Shown here: piece by piece, positions 8,512 to 17,370 of the stretch
Layout of the letters: the number at the start of each line of letters is the position of its first letter
How positions within the stretch are numbered: position 1 is the first letter of the stretch
Assembly (NCBI GenBank): GCA_017304945.1
Contig: JAFKLG010000088.1
Span: 1 to 48,261 of the forward strand
DNA from: Rhodospirillales bacterium
Lineage (GTDB): Bacteria > Pseudomonadota > Alphaproteobacteria > Acetobacterales > Acetobacteraceae
DNA length: 48,261 nucleotides
Direction: 5' to 3'
Made by a program: the position numbers and the translations under genes
The notes under the pieces: generated by a model
What the model saw: the letters and a program-made list of their open reading frames with translations, nothing else
The model's database searches: none
Told to the model about the DNA's origin: nothing

Positions 8512-10008
8512 ATGCGTGAGATCGGGCATTTCATCGGCGGCAAGCCCGTCGCCGGCACCAGCGGCAAGTTCGGCGACGTGTTCAACCCGGCGTCCGGGGA
8601 GGTCGCCGCGCGGGTGGCGCTCGCCGACGCCTCCGAGGTGAACAAGGTGGTCGCCACCGCTGCCGCGGCCTGGCCGGCCTGGGCCAACACGCCCCCGCTC
8701 CGCCGCGCCCGCGTCATGTTCAAGCTGAAGGAACTGCTGGAGCGCGACCGCAAGGAACTCTCCGCGATCATCACCGCCGAACACGGCAAGGTGCTATCCG
8801 ATGCGGACGGTGAGGTGCAGCGCGGGCTCGAGGTAGTGGAGTTTGCCTGCGGCATTCCGCATCTGCTGAAGGGCGAGTACACCGACAGCGTCGGCACCGG
8901 CATCGACGCCTGGTCGATCCGCCAGCCGCTGGGCGTCGTCGCCGGCATCACGCCGTTCAACTTCCCCCTGATGGTGCCGCTGTGGATGATCCCGGTGGCG
9001 CTCGCCTGCGGCAACTGCTTCATCCTGAAGCCGTCGGAGAAGGACCCATCCGCGTCGCTGAAGCTCGCCGCGCTGCTGCAGGAAGCGGGCCTGCCCGAGG
9101 GCGTGTTCAACGTGGTGCAGGGTGGGCGTGAGGCGGTGGAGACCATCCTCGCGCATCCGGACATCGCCGCGATCAGCTTCGTCGGCTCCACCCCGATCGC
9201 CGAGACGATCTATCGGGGCGGCACCGCGCACGAGAAGCGCGTGCAGGCGCTGGGCGGCGCGAAGAACCACCTGGTGGTGATGCCCGACGCCAATCTGGAC
9301 GACGCGGTCGACGCGCTGATGGGGTCGGCCTACGGCGCCGCCGGGGAGCGCTGCATGGCGGTCTCGGTCGCGGTCGCGGTCGGCAACGTGGGCGACGCGC
9401 TGGTCGAAAAGCTGGCGCCGCGCGTGCGGGCGCTGAAGATCGCCCCCGGCACCGACCCGGAAGCCGAGATGGGGCCGCTGGTCACCCGCGAGCACATGGC
9501 GAAGGTGAGCGGCTACATCGACCAGGGCGAGCGCGAGGGCGCCAAGCTGGTGGTGGACGGCCGCGGGCTCAAGCTGCAGGGCTACGAGAACGGGTTCTTC
9601 CTGGGCGGCACGCTGTTCGACAACGTGACCCCGGAGATGCGCATCTACCAGGAGGAGATCTTCGGCCCGGTGCTCTCCGTCGTGCGCGCGCCCGATGCGG
9701 CCACCGCGACGCGGCTGATCAACGCGCACGAGTTCGGCAACGGCGTCGCGCTCTACACCAACGATGGCGGCGCGGCGCGCGACTTCGCCAATGCGATCCA
9801 GATCGGCATGGTGGGGATCAACGTGCCGATCCCGGTGCCGATGGCGTTCCACTCCTTCGGCGGCTGGAAGCACTCGCTGTTCGGCGACCACCACATCTAC
9901 GGGCCCGAGGGCGTGCGCTTCTACACGCGCTACAAGGCGATCACGCAGCGCTGGCCGGGCGGCACCCGGCGCGGGCCGGAGTTCGTGATGCCGACGCTGG
10001 GACGGTAA
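8512..10008 (+). CDS. mmsA: CoA-acylating methylmalonate-semialdehyde dehydrogenase
   Basis: The 498-residue enzyme converts methylmalonate semialdehyde or malonate semialdehyde to propionyl-CoA or acetyl-CoA with NAD and CoA, ending valine and some beta-alanine or inositol breakdown. Seen: [23 protein letters not shown] for the substrate and cofactor region, [10 protein letters not shown] for the NAD site, and the catalytic Cys281 in [14 protein letters not shown]. The motif QALGGAKNH, without the usual general-base glutamate of aldehyde dehydrogenases, is typical of the CoA-acylating MmsA subfamily. ATG at 8512 has GGAGG upstream; length equals the family norm. It is divergent from padR and not followed by other valine-pathway genes here. 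Confidence 0.95.
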   Translation: MREIGHFIGGKPVAGTSGKFGDVFNPASGEVAARVALADASEVNKVVATAAAAWPAWANTPPLRRARVMFKLKELLERDRKELSAIITAEHGKVLSDADGEVQRGLEVVEFACGIPHLLKGEYTDSVGTGIDAWSIRQPLGVVAGITPFNFPLMVPLWMIPVALACGNCFILKPSEKDPSASLKLAALLQEAGLPEGVFNVVQGGREAVETILAHPDIAAISFVGSTPIAETIYRGGTAHEKRVQALGGAKNHLVVMPDANLDDAVDALMGSAYGAAGERCMAVSVAVAVGNVGDALVEKLAPRVRALKIAPGTDPEAEMGPLVTREHMAKVSGYIDQGEREGAKLVVDGRGLKLQGYENGFFLGGTLFDNVTPEMRIYQEEIFGPVLSVVRAPDAATATRLINAHEFGNGVALYTNDGGAARDFANAIQIGMVGINVPIPVPMAFHSFGGWKHSLFGDHHIYGPEGVRFYTRYKAITQRWPGGTRRGPEFVMPTLGR

Positions 10009-10598
10009 GTCCGACAGGACCGCCGGGACGGGGCTCGCCCTCGCCCCGGCGGTTCCCCGGTTCTCCTCTGGCCGCCGATTTGCCGGCTTGCGCAGCGGCA
10101 TTCGCCGCGGGGCGGCAGGACGGCCGCACCCAACCTCAAAGCCATGGCATCGCGCTGAGCGGCCGTCCGCGGCGTCGGACCGGCAGCGCCGCGGCATGAT
10201 TGCGGCACGGTTGCCATTGCATCGGCCGTCGCCGCCGGCTCACCGCCCTCCTCCCCCCGGGGCACATTGCGCCACGCTCCGATGCACGATCACCCCCTGA
10301 GCGGCGGCTGGCCACTGGCCGCCGTGGAGCATCGTCTCGACTGCGAGGCGACATAATTTCACGAAAGACGCGGCAAAAATTGGAGCCGCCCCCTTGCGCG
10401 CGATATCCAGGAATATCAAAGTGGCACGAATTTTTATATAGGTCGCAACTTTTCAGACGACTTTCCCGCCAACTCCGAGAAAAATCCCGCCGAAATCGTG
10501 AAATGTGACACGTGACGTTCTGATACGCGAATGTGTCCGCCCATTGCTCACGTCGAAACGGGTTGTCAGATGACGAAACTTTCTCGCAGGAGGGCACG
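10009..10598. other. Intergenic region with AT-rich leader before the Hint-domain gene
   Basis: No gene is seen. The first 350 bases are GC-rich like the genome; from about 10360 the composition drops to clearly AT-rich up to the start codon, with short imperfect repeats such as GATAT-N6-ATATC (10412-10427) and a long T/A stretch near 10430. This is the likely promoter and 5' untranslated region of the following exoprotein gene. AGGAGGG lies 5 bases before its ATG. Confidence 0.5.
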
Positions 10599-12500
10599 AT
10601 GGCGACACCATATACGCTCAGCTCGATAAACTGGAGCAGTACCGCTGGCATCGTCTCATCCGATGGGACGATCTACGCCAATGCCGGAGACGTCATTTAC
10701 ATCACCTACACGTTCACCTCGAACGCTGCGATGCATGCCGGCGACCAGATCAAATTAAGCAACGGCGCGTTCGCGGTATACTCATCTGGATCAGGCACCC
10801 AGAACGTCGTCTTTGCGTATACCGTCGCATCCAATTCGACCAATACACTCAGTCTGACCCAGACCGACACGCATATTTACGATGGGCGTGCAACTCCGGT
10901 TGCCTATTCTCAATCGACCTATGCGACGAACAGCGTCCCGTCGTCCGCCCCGGCGAGTACCCTCGTCATTGACACCGTTGCCCCGTCCGCCCCCACCGTC
11001 ACCGGCTTCGTGGTCGACAGCGGCGTCGTCGGCGATCACATCACCAACGCCACATCTCTCACCGTCAGCGGAACGGCCGAAGCCAACAGCACCGTCAAGC
11101 TCTACCAGGATGGCAACCTGGTCGCGACCGGCACAGCCGATGCCTCCGGCGCCTGGTCCATCGTGGATCCGCATACGCTGAGCAACGGTACCACGTACCA
11201 TTTCACCGCAACCGCAACCGACATCGCGGGCAACATCAGCGCCACTTCCAGCGAGTACACCGCATCCATCGACGACACCGCGCCCACCGTGACCAGCGCG
11301 GTCGGCACCGACGGCACCATTTCGGCCGGGCAGACCGCGAGCTTCGTCCTGAGCATCGACGAGTCGACGGTCGTCGATACCACCGCCACCCTGTCCCTCA
11401 GCAACGGTGCGACCGCAACCTACGATGCGGGTGCATCGAGCGCGACCAGCCTCGTCTTCGACTACACGGTCGCGTCGGGCGACGCGGCCTCCTCGGACCT
11501 GACGATCACCGCCGTGAACGGTGTGACGGACGTCGCCGGCAACGCCCTGACTTATAGCGGGAACCCCAGCGGGACGACCGTCATCCTGTGCTATCTCAAG
11601 GGCACGCGGCTCATGACCGCGCATGGCGAGGTTCCGGTCGAGACCCTCCGCGAGGGTGACCTCATGGTGTGCCGCTTCGGCGGCCTTCGCCCCATCCGTT
11701 GGATCGGCCACCAGACCATCCGCGGCGAGGCAGCCCTCGGCCACGAAGCAATCCGCTTCCAGGCCGGCTCGCTCGGCCCCAACATGCCGCGCCATACGCT
11801 CTTCGTGACCCAAGGCCACTCGATGCTGGTCGGCGAGACGCTCGTGCTCGCACGTTCCCTCGTCAACGGCGTCACGATCACCGAGGAGCCGCCGCGCGAC
11901 GCCTGGGAATATTTCCAGATCGAGTTCGACACGCATGACTGCGTGCTTGCCGAGGGATGCTGGTCCGAGTCCTTCGCCGATGCCGGAACGCTGCGGGAGC
12001 AGTTCGACAACGTGGCCGATTTCCATCGGCGCTTTCCCGGTTACCAGCCGCCCGCCGAGGTCAGCCTGTGCGCCTCTCGGCCACTCGCCGGCCCCGGGCT
12101 GGACCGGGTCCTTCGCGACCCCGTCGGCAAGGCCGCCGCGCTGGTCGTGCCCGGCCCGCTCCGCGCCTGGATCGACCGCATCACGCCCCAAGGCCTGGTG
12201 GATGGGTGGGCCATCGATCTCATCAACCCCGAATTGCCCGTCCTGCTCGAGATCGTGCTGGGAGACGAGGTGCTGGGCACCGCACTGGCCTGCCAGCATC
12301 GCCCCGACCTCGAAAAGCTCGGCCGCGGCAAGGGGCGGCATGCCTTCTTCTTCGAGGCGTCCCGAGCGCTGACCCGCGCCGAGATGGAGGCGATCGTCGT
12401 TCGCCGGATCGGGGATCGCGCCGAGGCACGGATGACCGATCATTGCCGCAAGGAGATCGCGGCAGCGCACCCCCAGCCCGCTCTCCGGCTCGTCTCCTGA
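10599..12500 (+). CDS. Secreted Ig-like repeat protein with C-terminal Hint (Hedgehog/intein) domain
   Basis: The 633-residue protein has no classic signal peptide. Residues 1-125 and 225-325 are two related Thr/Ser/Val-rich beta domains sharing the pattern LSNGA-T-Y-S-G/DAGA followed by VF-YTVASG/N. Between them (about 135-215) lies a bacterial Ig-like domain (LTVSGTAEANSTVKLYQDG). At Cys331 a Hint_2-type domain starts (CYLKGTRLMTAHGEVPVETL, then GHQTIRG and TQGHSMLV), the Hedgehog/intein fold whose cysteine drives self-cleavage in relatives. The last 150 residues are a less known tail. Similar Hint proteins are frequent in Acetobacteraceae and are thought to leave the cell through type I secretion. 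The function is unknown. The start ATG has AGGAGG upstream. Confidence 0.82.
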   Translation: MATPYTLSSINWSSTAGIVSSDGTIYANAGDVIYITYTFTSNAAMHAGDQIKLSNGAFAVYSSGSGTQNVVFAYTVASNSTNTLSLTQTDTHIYDGRATPVAYSQSTYATNSVPSSAPASTLVIDTVAPSAPTVTGFVVDSGVVGDHITNATSLTVSGTAEANSTVKLYQDGNLVATGTADASGAWSIVDPHTLSNGTTYHFTATATDIAGNISATSSEYTASIDDTAPTVTSAVGTDGTISAGQTASFVLSIDESTVVDTTATLSLSNGATATYDAGASSATSLVFDYTVASGDAASSDLTITAVNGVTDVAGNALTYSGNPSGTTVILCYLKGTRLMTAHGEVPVETLREGDLMVCRFGGLRPIRWIGHQTIRGEAALGHEAIRFQAGSLGPNMPRHTLFVTQGHSMLVGETLVLARSLVNGVTITEEPPRDAWEYFQIEFDTHDCVLAEGCWSESFADAGTLREQFDNVADFHRRFPGYQPPAEVSLCASRPLAGPGLDRVLRDPVGKAAALVVPGPLRAWIDRITPQGLVDGWAIDLINPELPVLLEIVLGDEVLGTALACQHRPDLEKLGRGKGRHAFFFEASRALTRAEMEAIVVRRIGDRAEARMTDHCRKEIAAAHPQPALRLVS

Positions 12501-12548
12501 TCGGTATCGCTGGGCGCAAGATACCGAACGACATCCCTGTTCGGTATC
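12501..12548. terminator. Three-arm alternative hairpin at a convergent junction
   Basis: TCGGTATC (12501-12508), GATACCGAAC (12520-12529) and GTTCGGTATC (12539-12548) are mutually complementary, so the middle arm can pair with either the first (8 bp) or the last (10 bp, 9-base loop). It starts right after the Hint gene stop and faces the converging GntR gene. A terminator or mRNA-end stabiliser is likely; no T-run is seen. Confidence 0.5.
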
Positions 12549-12722
12549 GGCCGCCGCGCCGGCAAACGTCGCCATTTCCGGCGCGCACCCGACCAGGGGG
12601 CGCCGGAGCCTGCGACGCGCCTTCGCGCACCGGCCCGCCCGGTTCATGTTCGCGCGTATGCTGCGGGGTTCCTCCGAGCAGGGGAGCCACGCGCGGGGCA
12701 GGCCGCCTTTGGCGGGCACGCC

Positions 12723-13415
12723 TTACCCGATCGACTTGCGCGCGAACTCCTGGATGTAGCCGACCAGCCGGTCGGACGCGGCGCCCGCCGCCTCGACGTC
12801 GCCCTCCGCAATGGCGCGGGCAACCGCCGCATGCAGCCGCGCCGTCAGCGGCAGGTCGGCCTGTTCGTGATGCGCATACCAGAACCGCCGCGACAGCCCG
12901 TTCAGCAGGCCCAGCGCCGCGGCCCCGAACTCATTGCCCGAGGCCTCGAGCAGCAGCAGGTTGAACATGCGGTCCAGCCGCATGAAGGCCAGGTCGTCCG
13001 CACGGCGAGCCGCCTCGTCCATGCCCGCTGCGATTTCCCTGAACCGCATGCGCACGTCGCGGCCGGCGCGCTGGGCAGCGCTGCGGGCCATGAGCCGCTC
13101 CAGCTCACGCCGCACCGCGAGCAGCCGAAGCTGCGCCGCGACATCGATCTCCGACACCACGATGCCGCGCCGCGGCAGGATCAGCACGAGCCCCTCGCGC
13201 GCCAGCCGCTGCAGCGCCTCCCGCACCGGCGTGCGGCCGAGGCCGAAGCGCTGGCTCAACAGCGCCTCGGACACCACGGTCCCGGGTGGAATGCGCAGCG
13301 TCGCGATCTCCTCCTCGAGCTCGCGATAGGCGCGATCGGTGAGCGTTTCCGCCGCTTCCCACGCCACGGCGCCGACGCTCGCCTCCCCGGCCGATCGTGC
13401 CGACCTGCCTCGCAT
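12723..13415 (-). CDS. GntR family regulator, FadR (FCD) subfamily
   Basis: The 230-residue protein has an N-terminal GntR winged helix (about residues 25-95; RAYRELEEEIATLRIPPGTVV, then LLSQRFGLGRTPVREALQRL) and an all-helical FCD ligand domain (about 100-225) with RRELERLMARSAA and the late HAAVARAIAEGDVEAA motif. FCD regulators bind small acids, often through a metal. The ATG at 13413-13415 has GGGAG upstream; an earlier in-frame start at 13523 would add 36 low-complexity residues. Its target is not evident: neighbours are a Hint gene and a fatty acid hydroxylase pair. Confidence 0.88.
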   Translation of the reverse strand: MRGRSARSAGEASVGAVAWEAAETLTDRAYRELEEEIATLRIPPGTVVSEALLSQRFGLGRTPVREALQRLAREGLVLILPRRGIVVSEIDVAAQLRLLAVRRELERLMARSAAQRAGRDVRMRFREIAAGMDEAARRADDLAFMRLDRMFNLLLLEASGNEFGAAALGLLNGLSRRFWYAHHEQADLPLTARLHAAVARAIAEGDVEAAGAASDRLVGYIQEFARKSIG

Positions 13416-13548
13416 CGCGCTCGTCTCCCGTGCTGCCGCGGCGGATCCATACGGGAGATCGCGGCACCTGCCGAGACGCTGCTTGGGATCACTCGCAGGC
13501 GGCGGCCGCCATTCTCCCCGCACCGCTGCGCCGGCACGCGCGCCGGCG

Positions 13549-13785
13549 TCAGAGATCCGCGAGCCGGATCCAGATCCCGATCGCGATCGCGAAGGCCGCG
13601 CCGGCGGCGATCACCGGCAGGGTCGGGGCGGCGGCGGTGAGTTCGCTCGCGACCAGCAGGAACAGCACGAAGCAACCGAAAGCGATGACGAAGCCGCCAA
13701 CGAGCGAGGCGACGTTGCGCTGGACCGGCGGGCGCCCCGCCTCATTCACGCCCGGGCGGACGGGGTCCTTGATGGTGACCGCCAT
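13549..13785 (-). CDS. Small two-helix membrane protein, unknown function
   Basis: The 78-residue protein begins MAVTIKDPVRPG and has two membrane helices, about residues 28-48 and 53-74. No family was recognised. It starts 5 bases after the stop of the fatty acid hydroxylase gene and is surely cotranscribed with it; the ATG at 13783-13785 is preceded by a GAG-containing stretch inside that stop region. It may be a small partner of the hydroxylase (inference from the gene order only). Confidence 0.6.
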   Translation of the reverse strand: MAVTIKDPVRPGVNEAGRPPVQRNVASLVGGFVIAFGCFVLFLLVASELTAAAPTLPVIAAGAAFAIAIGIWIRLADL

Positions 13786-13790
13786 GGCGC

Positions 13791-14549
13791 TCACTCCGCC
13801 GCCGGGACGAGCGAGGGGGCCTCGACACTGCCCCGCGGCTTGCGCGCAGTCTTCACGAACCGCGTGTCGTAGCCGTTGAAGAGGTGCCCAAGCAGTCCGC
13901 GATCGAGATCGGAGGTACCGAACAGCCAGTCGGCGAACGGATAGGTCAGGTTCATGTTCCTGTGCATCATCAACGACGTGTCGTGATGCGCGATGTGGTG
14001 CCGGCGGATCGTGTTGGCGAAGGGCAGAAAACGGATGATGCGGTCGTCCCGCACGTGGCAGCACCAGTGAAAGAACTCGTAGTTCAGGTACATGCCGGAC
14101 GCGGTGCAGACCAGCAGCCAGGCGGCGTTGGCCGACCACACGAGGCTGGTGACCCAGGCGAGGCCCGCCGCCATCACCAGGAACCCGATCAGCGCATAAG
14201 GCGGAAAGAACACGATCCGGAAGTCGCGCGTGGAGTCGTGGAACGGCTCCTGCGCCGTGAAGAACTGATGATGTGCCAGCGTGTGCCGCTTGTAGATCCC
14301 CATGAAGCCGCGGCGCGGCCGATGCATGATCTGCGCGTGCAGGAACCATTCGAAGACGTTCGCCCCGATCGCGGCGATCGGGACGATCAACCAATCGGTC
14401 CAGCGCGGCGCATGGATGTGCTGGATCGCGTACCACAGCGCGGCGCCGCCGATCAGGTAGATCAGCGCGACATGGGCGAGGCCGTTGTACAGCGGCGCGA
14501 TCTGCGATCGGTAGGCGGCGCGGAACGCCGCCGTGCGGGGCGAGGCCAT
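13791..14549 (-). CDS. Sterol desaturase / fatty acid hydroxylase superfamily membrane protein
   Basis: The 252-residue integral membrane protein carries the histidine clusters of the non-heme di-iron hydroxylase family: HAQIMH (about 72-77), KRHTLAHHQFF (about 87-97), and RRHHIAHHD (about 184-192), with membrane helices before and between them. It probably hydroxylates or desaturates a lipid such as a fatty acid, carotenoid or hopanoid precursor, with reduced cofactor from an outside electron donor. The substrate cannot be read from the sequence. The ATG at 14547-14549 follows GGAGGAAAC. The small membrane gene follows directly. Confidence 0.85.
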   Translation of the reverse strand: MASPRTAAFRAAYRSQIAPLYNGLAHVALIYLIGGAALWYAIQHIHAPRWTDWLIVPIAAIGANVFEWFLHAQIMHRPRRGFMGIYKRHTLAHHQFFTAQEPFHDSTRDFRIVFFPPYALIGFLVMAAGLAWVTSLVWSANAAWLLVCTASGMYLNYEFFHWCCHVRDDRIIRFLPFANTIRRHHIAHHDTSLMMHRNMNLTYPFADWLFGTSDLDRGLLGHLFNGYDTRFVKTARKPRGSVEAPSLVPAAE

Positions 14550-14658
14550 GATGTTTCCTCCGGCCGGGTCGCTTGGACGCCGCGTAATATATCAGCAGTA
14601 TCTCTTACCGCGCAACGCGGTGCCGCCGGCCGCCCTCAGGGCCGCGCGGCACCGGGGA

Positions 14659-14964
14659 TCAGCGCGCCGCGCACTCGCGCAGCCCGGCCTCGATCTCCTC
14701 CGAGGTGAGCCGCCAGGCATTGTCGAGCTCCGCGACCACGATGCGCATGAAGGATTCGCAGAGCCGGAGCGCGGCCTCCGGATCGCCCAGGTGGTCCAGC
14801 AGCAGCGCCAGCGCGAGTTGCCGTGGTTCCGGGCCGACAAAGCCCCATTCGAACCCGATCCGGGTGAAGCGGCGGACCGCGCTGGCATCGGGGAGCGGCG
14901 CGCCGTCCACCGTCACCAGCGAACCCCGGAGCGTCCGCTCCCCGGCGTAGACCTTCGACGTCAT
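14659..14964 (-). CDS. DUF6166-like protein
   Basis: The 101-residue protein reads VYAGERTLRGSLVTVDGAPLP near the start, then FEWGFVGPEPRQLALALLLDHLGD and RLTSEEIEAGL. This order (KVY-G-R, VTVDG-PL, GFEWG-GP-QLALALL) is the pattern I remember for DUF6166 proteins, small cytoplasmic proteins of unknown function. Recognition is from memory, not a search. No signal peptide or membrane helix is seen. It is followed 103 bases later by the converging end of nothing: the next gene (alcohol dehydrogenase) is on the same strand upstream, so the two could be cotranscribed. Confidence 0.65.
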   Translation of the reverse strand: MTSKVYAGERTLRGSLVTVDGAPLPDASAVRRFTRIGFEWGFVGPEPRQLALALLLDHLGDPEAALRLCESFMRIVVAELDNAWRLTSEEIEAGLRECAAR

Positions 14965-15067
14965 CGCGCCCCCCTGTTCCCGGACCGCGCCGCCATCCTT
15001 TTGAATGCACGCGCGGCCACCCCGCCGACCCGCGCCGGATGCCGCTGACCGACGAGGCTCATCCCCG

Positions 15068-16180
15068 TCAGATCGCCGCGTCGAACACGATCACCGACCG
15101 GATCGCTCGGCCGGCGCGCAGGTCGTCGAAACCCTGGTTGATGTCCTCGAGCCGGATGCGCCGCGTCACCAGCGGATCGAGCTGCAGCTTGCCATCCAGA
15201 TACGCCCGCGCCAGCAAAGGCAGGTCCCGGGCCGCCTGCGCGCCGCCATAGCTCGCGCGGGTGATCTGTTTCTCGCCCATCAGCGATCCCCAGCGGAAGG
15301 CGACATCCTGCCCCACGCCGACCTTGCCCAGCCAGACGATCCGCCCGCCCGGCCGGCAGGCCTCGGCGCTCAGGCGGAACCCGGCCTCGTTGCCCGCGGC
15401 CTCCAGCACGCAATCGGCGCCCCGGCCGGCGGTGATCGCACGCACGGCGGCGACCGGGTCGTCACGTCGCGCGTTCACGACCTCCGTCGCCCCGACCGAT
15501 CGGGCGATCGCGAGTTTCGCGTCATCGAGGTCGACCGCGACGATCCGCTCCGCCCCGGCGAGGCGGGCGCCCTGCAGTGCAGCCAGCCCGACCGCGCCGC
15601 AGCCGATGACCATGACGGTGTCGCCGAACCCGATCTGCGCAATTCGGGTCGCCGCACCAACGCCGGTCAGTCCGCCGCACCCCAGCAGGCAGGCGCGGTC
15701 GAGCGGCATCTCCGCCGGAATCGGGACCGCGCAGGGGGCGGTGACGATCGCGTATTCGGCGAAGGCCGCCATGTAGAACATGGTCCGCACCGGCGCCCCG
15801 CGCAGCGACAGGCGCGTGGTGCCGTCGAACGCGACGGCGCGCGGACCGAGGGCGGTGTAGGTCTCGCACAGGATCGGCTGGCCGCGTTCGCAATAGAAGC
15901 AGTGGCCGCAATGCGGATTCCAGGAGAGCACCACGCGCTCCCCGATCCGGCGCGGATCGACCGCGTCGCCCACAGCGGCGATGGTGCCGGCGGCCTCATG
16001 TCCCAACACGATGGGCATCGGATAGACGAGCTGGCCCTCGATCACCTCGAGATCGGTGTGGCACAGGCCGGCCGCCCCGATGCGCACCAGCACCTCTCCC
16101 GGCTGCAGCGGCGCGGCCGTGATGGTCTCGATCGTCAGCGCCTCCCCCGGCGCGCCCAGCACCGCCGCGCGGAACTGCAT
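15068..16180 (-). CDS. Zinc-dependent alcohol dehydrogenase (class III / aryl-alcohol type MDR)
   Basis: The 370-residue medium-chain dehydrogenase oxidises an alcohol with NAD. Catalytic zinc ligands are seen in AGLCHTDLEV and VLGHEAAG, structural zinc cysteines in NPHCGHCFYCERGQPILC, and the Rossmann motif GCGAVGLAALQGARLAG is followed by the NAD-selective aspartate in IVAVDLDD. The long gap and the CGGLTGVG motif resemble the class III/benzyl-alcohol branch rather than secondary alcohol enzymes. ATG at 16178-16180 has GGAGG upstream; an in-frame start 12 codons earlier is less likely. Substrate is not determined. Confidence 0.92.
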   Translation of the reverse strand: MQFRAAVLGAPGEALTIETITAAPLQPGEVLVRIGAAGLCHTDLEVIEGQLVYPMPIVLGHEAAGTIAAVGDAVDPRRIGERVVLSWNPHCGHCFYCERGQPILCETYTALGPRAVAFDGTTRLSLRGAPVRTMFYMAAFAEYAIVTAPCAVPIPAEMPLDRACLLGCGGLTGVGAATRIAQIGFGDTVMVIGCGAVGLAALQGARLAGAERIVAVDLDDAKLAIARSVGATEVVNARRDDPVAAVRAITAGRGADCVLEAAGNEAGFRLSAEACRPGGRIVWLGKVGVGQDVAFRWGSLMGEKQITRASYGGAQAARDLPLLARAYLDGKLQLDPLVTRRIRLEDINQGFDDLRAGRAIRSVIVFDAAI

Positions 16181-16512
16181 CTTGGCCTCCCTCAGAGCAT
16201 GATCGGCGAGAATCACCGCCGCCGCCGATCACGCGATCAGACAATCAGGGCGAGATCGCTTCAAGGGAGCGCCCTTGGTTTCCTCGCCCAGGGTGACGAT
16301 GAACAAGTGCGGCGAGCGCGAAGAGCAACAGCCGATCGAGGCGCGCGGCGATCGCGGCGGCGCCCGAAATCTGCCTGCCGAATGTCAACTCCGCGCCGAT
16401 CGTCCGCGTCTGCCAACGGACACGACCGCGCGACCGGCGCCGGCTGTCACCTGCCGGCGGCCAACGGAACCGCCGCCCCCGCGTTCCCCGCCGGAACCGA
16501 CAGGAGCAGCAG
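16181..16512. other. Divergent intergenic region without a recognised gene
   Basis: This 332-base stretch separates the leftward alcohol dehydrogenase from the rightward DUF1264 gene and should hold both promoters. Short open frames cross it but none has a ribosome binding site or coding-like composition. AGGAG lies just before the DUF1264 ATG. I see no repeat or RNA element. Confidence 0.4.
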
Positions 16513-17316
16513 ATGGCCGGACACGACAGGATGACGGAGTGTGCCTGCGGCACACGCACGCGTGGCGCGTTCGGCTGGGGGGTCATGGCCGGCCTGGTCG
16601 CCGCCGGCGCGGCCTGGATCGGCCGCAAGGGCGCAATGCAGGCGCAGGTCGGACACGGCCACAGCCCGATGCACCGCGCGCTCGATCTCGCCTCGGCCGC
16701 GATGCAGCCGAAATACCCGATGGAGGCGCTCAGCACCTGGCTGAACGGCATGCACTTCTATGCGGACGACATGGGCCGGCAGGTGGAGGCGCATCATTTC
16801 TGCACTCACCTCCGCCACGACATGCACCAGTGCATCATCTACGATTCGAACCAGCCCGGGGCACGCCTGATCGGGATCGAGTACATCATCTCCGCCGACC
16901 GCTTCCAAACCTTGCCGGAGGAGGAGAAGCGGCTCTGGCACAGCCATCACTACGAGATCAGCTCCGGCCAGCTCGTCGCGCCCGGCATCCCGGAACTGGC
17001 GGAGCGCGCCTACTTCAAGGACCTGATCTCCACCTACGGCAAGACCTTCCATTCCTGGCAGGTGGACCGGGACGATTTCCCGTACGGCATCCCGCAACTG
17101 ATGATGGGGTTCACCGCCGACGGGCAGATCGACCCGGCGAAGCTCGAGGCACGCGACCGCCGCCTCGGCATCTCCTGGCGGCAGCGCCGCGCCGCGCGGG
17201 CCGCCATTCCGGTGCCGCCCCCGCTGCCTGGGGCGAATGCGTGGCAGAGCGGGCGAAGCCAGCAGACGATGCTGCGGGAGGTGGACTTCGCGGCGGGCGC
17301 CTCGGCGCGGGATTGA
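16513..17316 (+). CDS. DUF1264 (oil-body-associated protein-like) family protein
   Basis: The 267-residue protein has an N-terminal hydrophobic segment (about residues 19-36) after a Cys-containing start, then a DUF1264 domain at about 50-215. Seen motifs: MHFYADDMGRQVEAHHFCTH, QCIIYDSN, ARLIGIEYIISADRF, EEKRLWHSHHYEISSGQL and the late YGKTFHSWQVDR. These match plant oil-body-associated proteins and their bacterial relatives, whose function is not known. The segment could anchor it to the membrane or act as a signal. The last 50 residues are Arg/Ala-rich and poorly conserved. It is followed by the acyl-CoA dehydrogenase gene after 54 bases. Confidence 0.8.
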   Translation: MAGHDRMTECACGTRTRGAFGWGVMAGLVAAGAAWIGRKGAMQAQVGHGHSPMHRALDLASAAMQPKYPMEALSTWLNGMHFYADDMGRQVEAHHFCTHLRHDMHQCIIYDSNQPGARLIGIEYIISADRFQTLPEEEKRLWHSHHYEISSGQLVAPGIPELAERAYFKDLISTYGKTFHSWQVDRDDFPYGIPQLMMGFTADGQIDPAKLEARDRRLGISWRQRRAARAAIPVPPPLPGANAWQSGRSQQTMLREVDFAAGASARD

Positions 17317-17370
17317 CCCCCTCCCCCCACCGCGCTACCGGCTGGTAACAACGCCCGCCGAGGAAACACC

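Noticed and set aside
10422..10437. Sigma-54-like promoter (TGGCACG box)
   Set aside because: The -24 box is perfect, but the GC of the -12 box is missing at the required spacing.
10791..12719. 642-codon frame opposite the Hint gene
   Set aside because: Its composition is that of an antisense shadow, without any motif, while the forward frame has clear domains.
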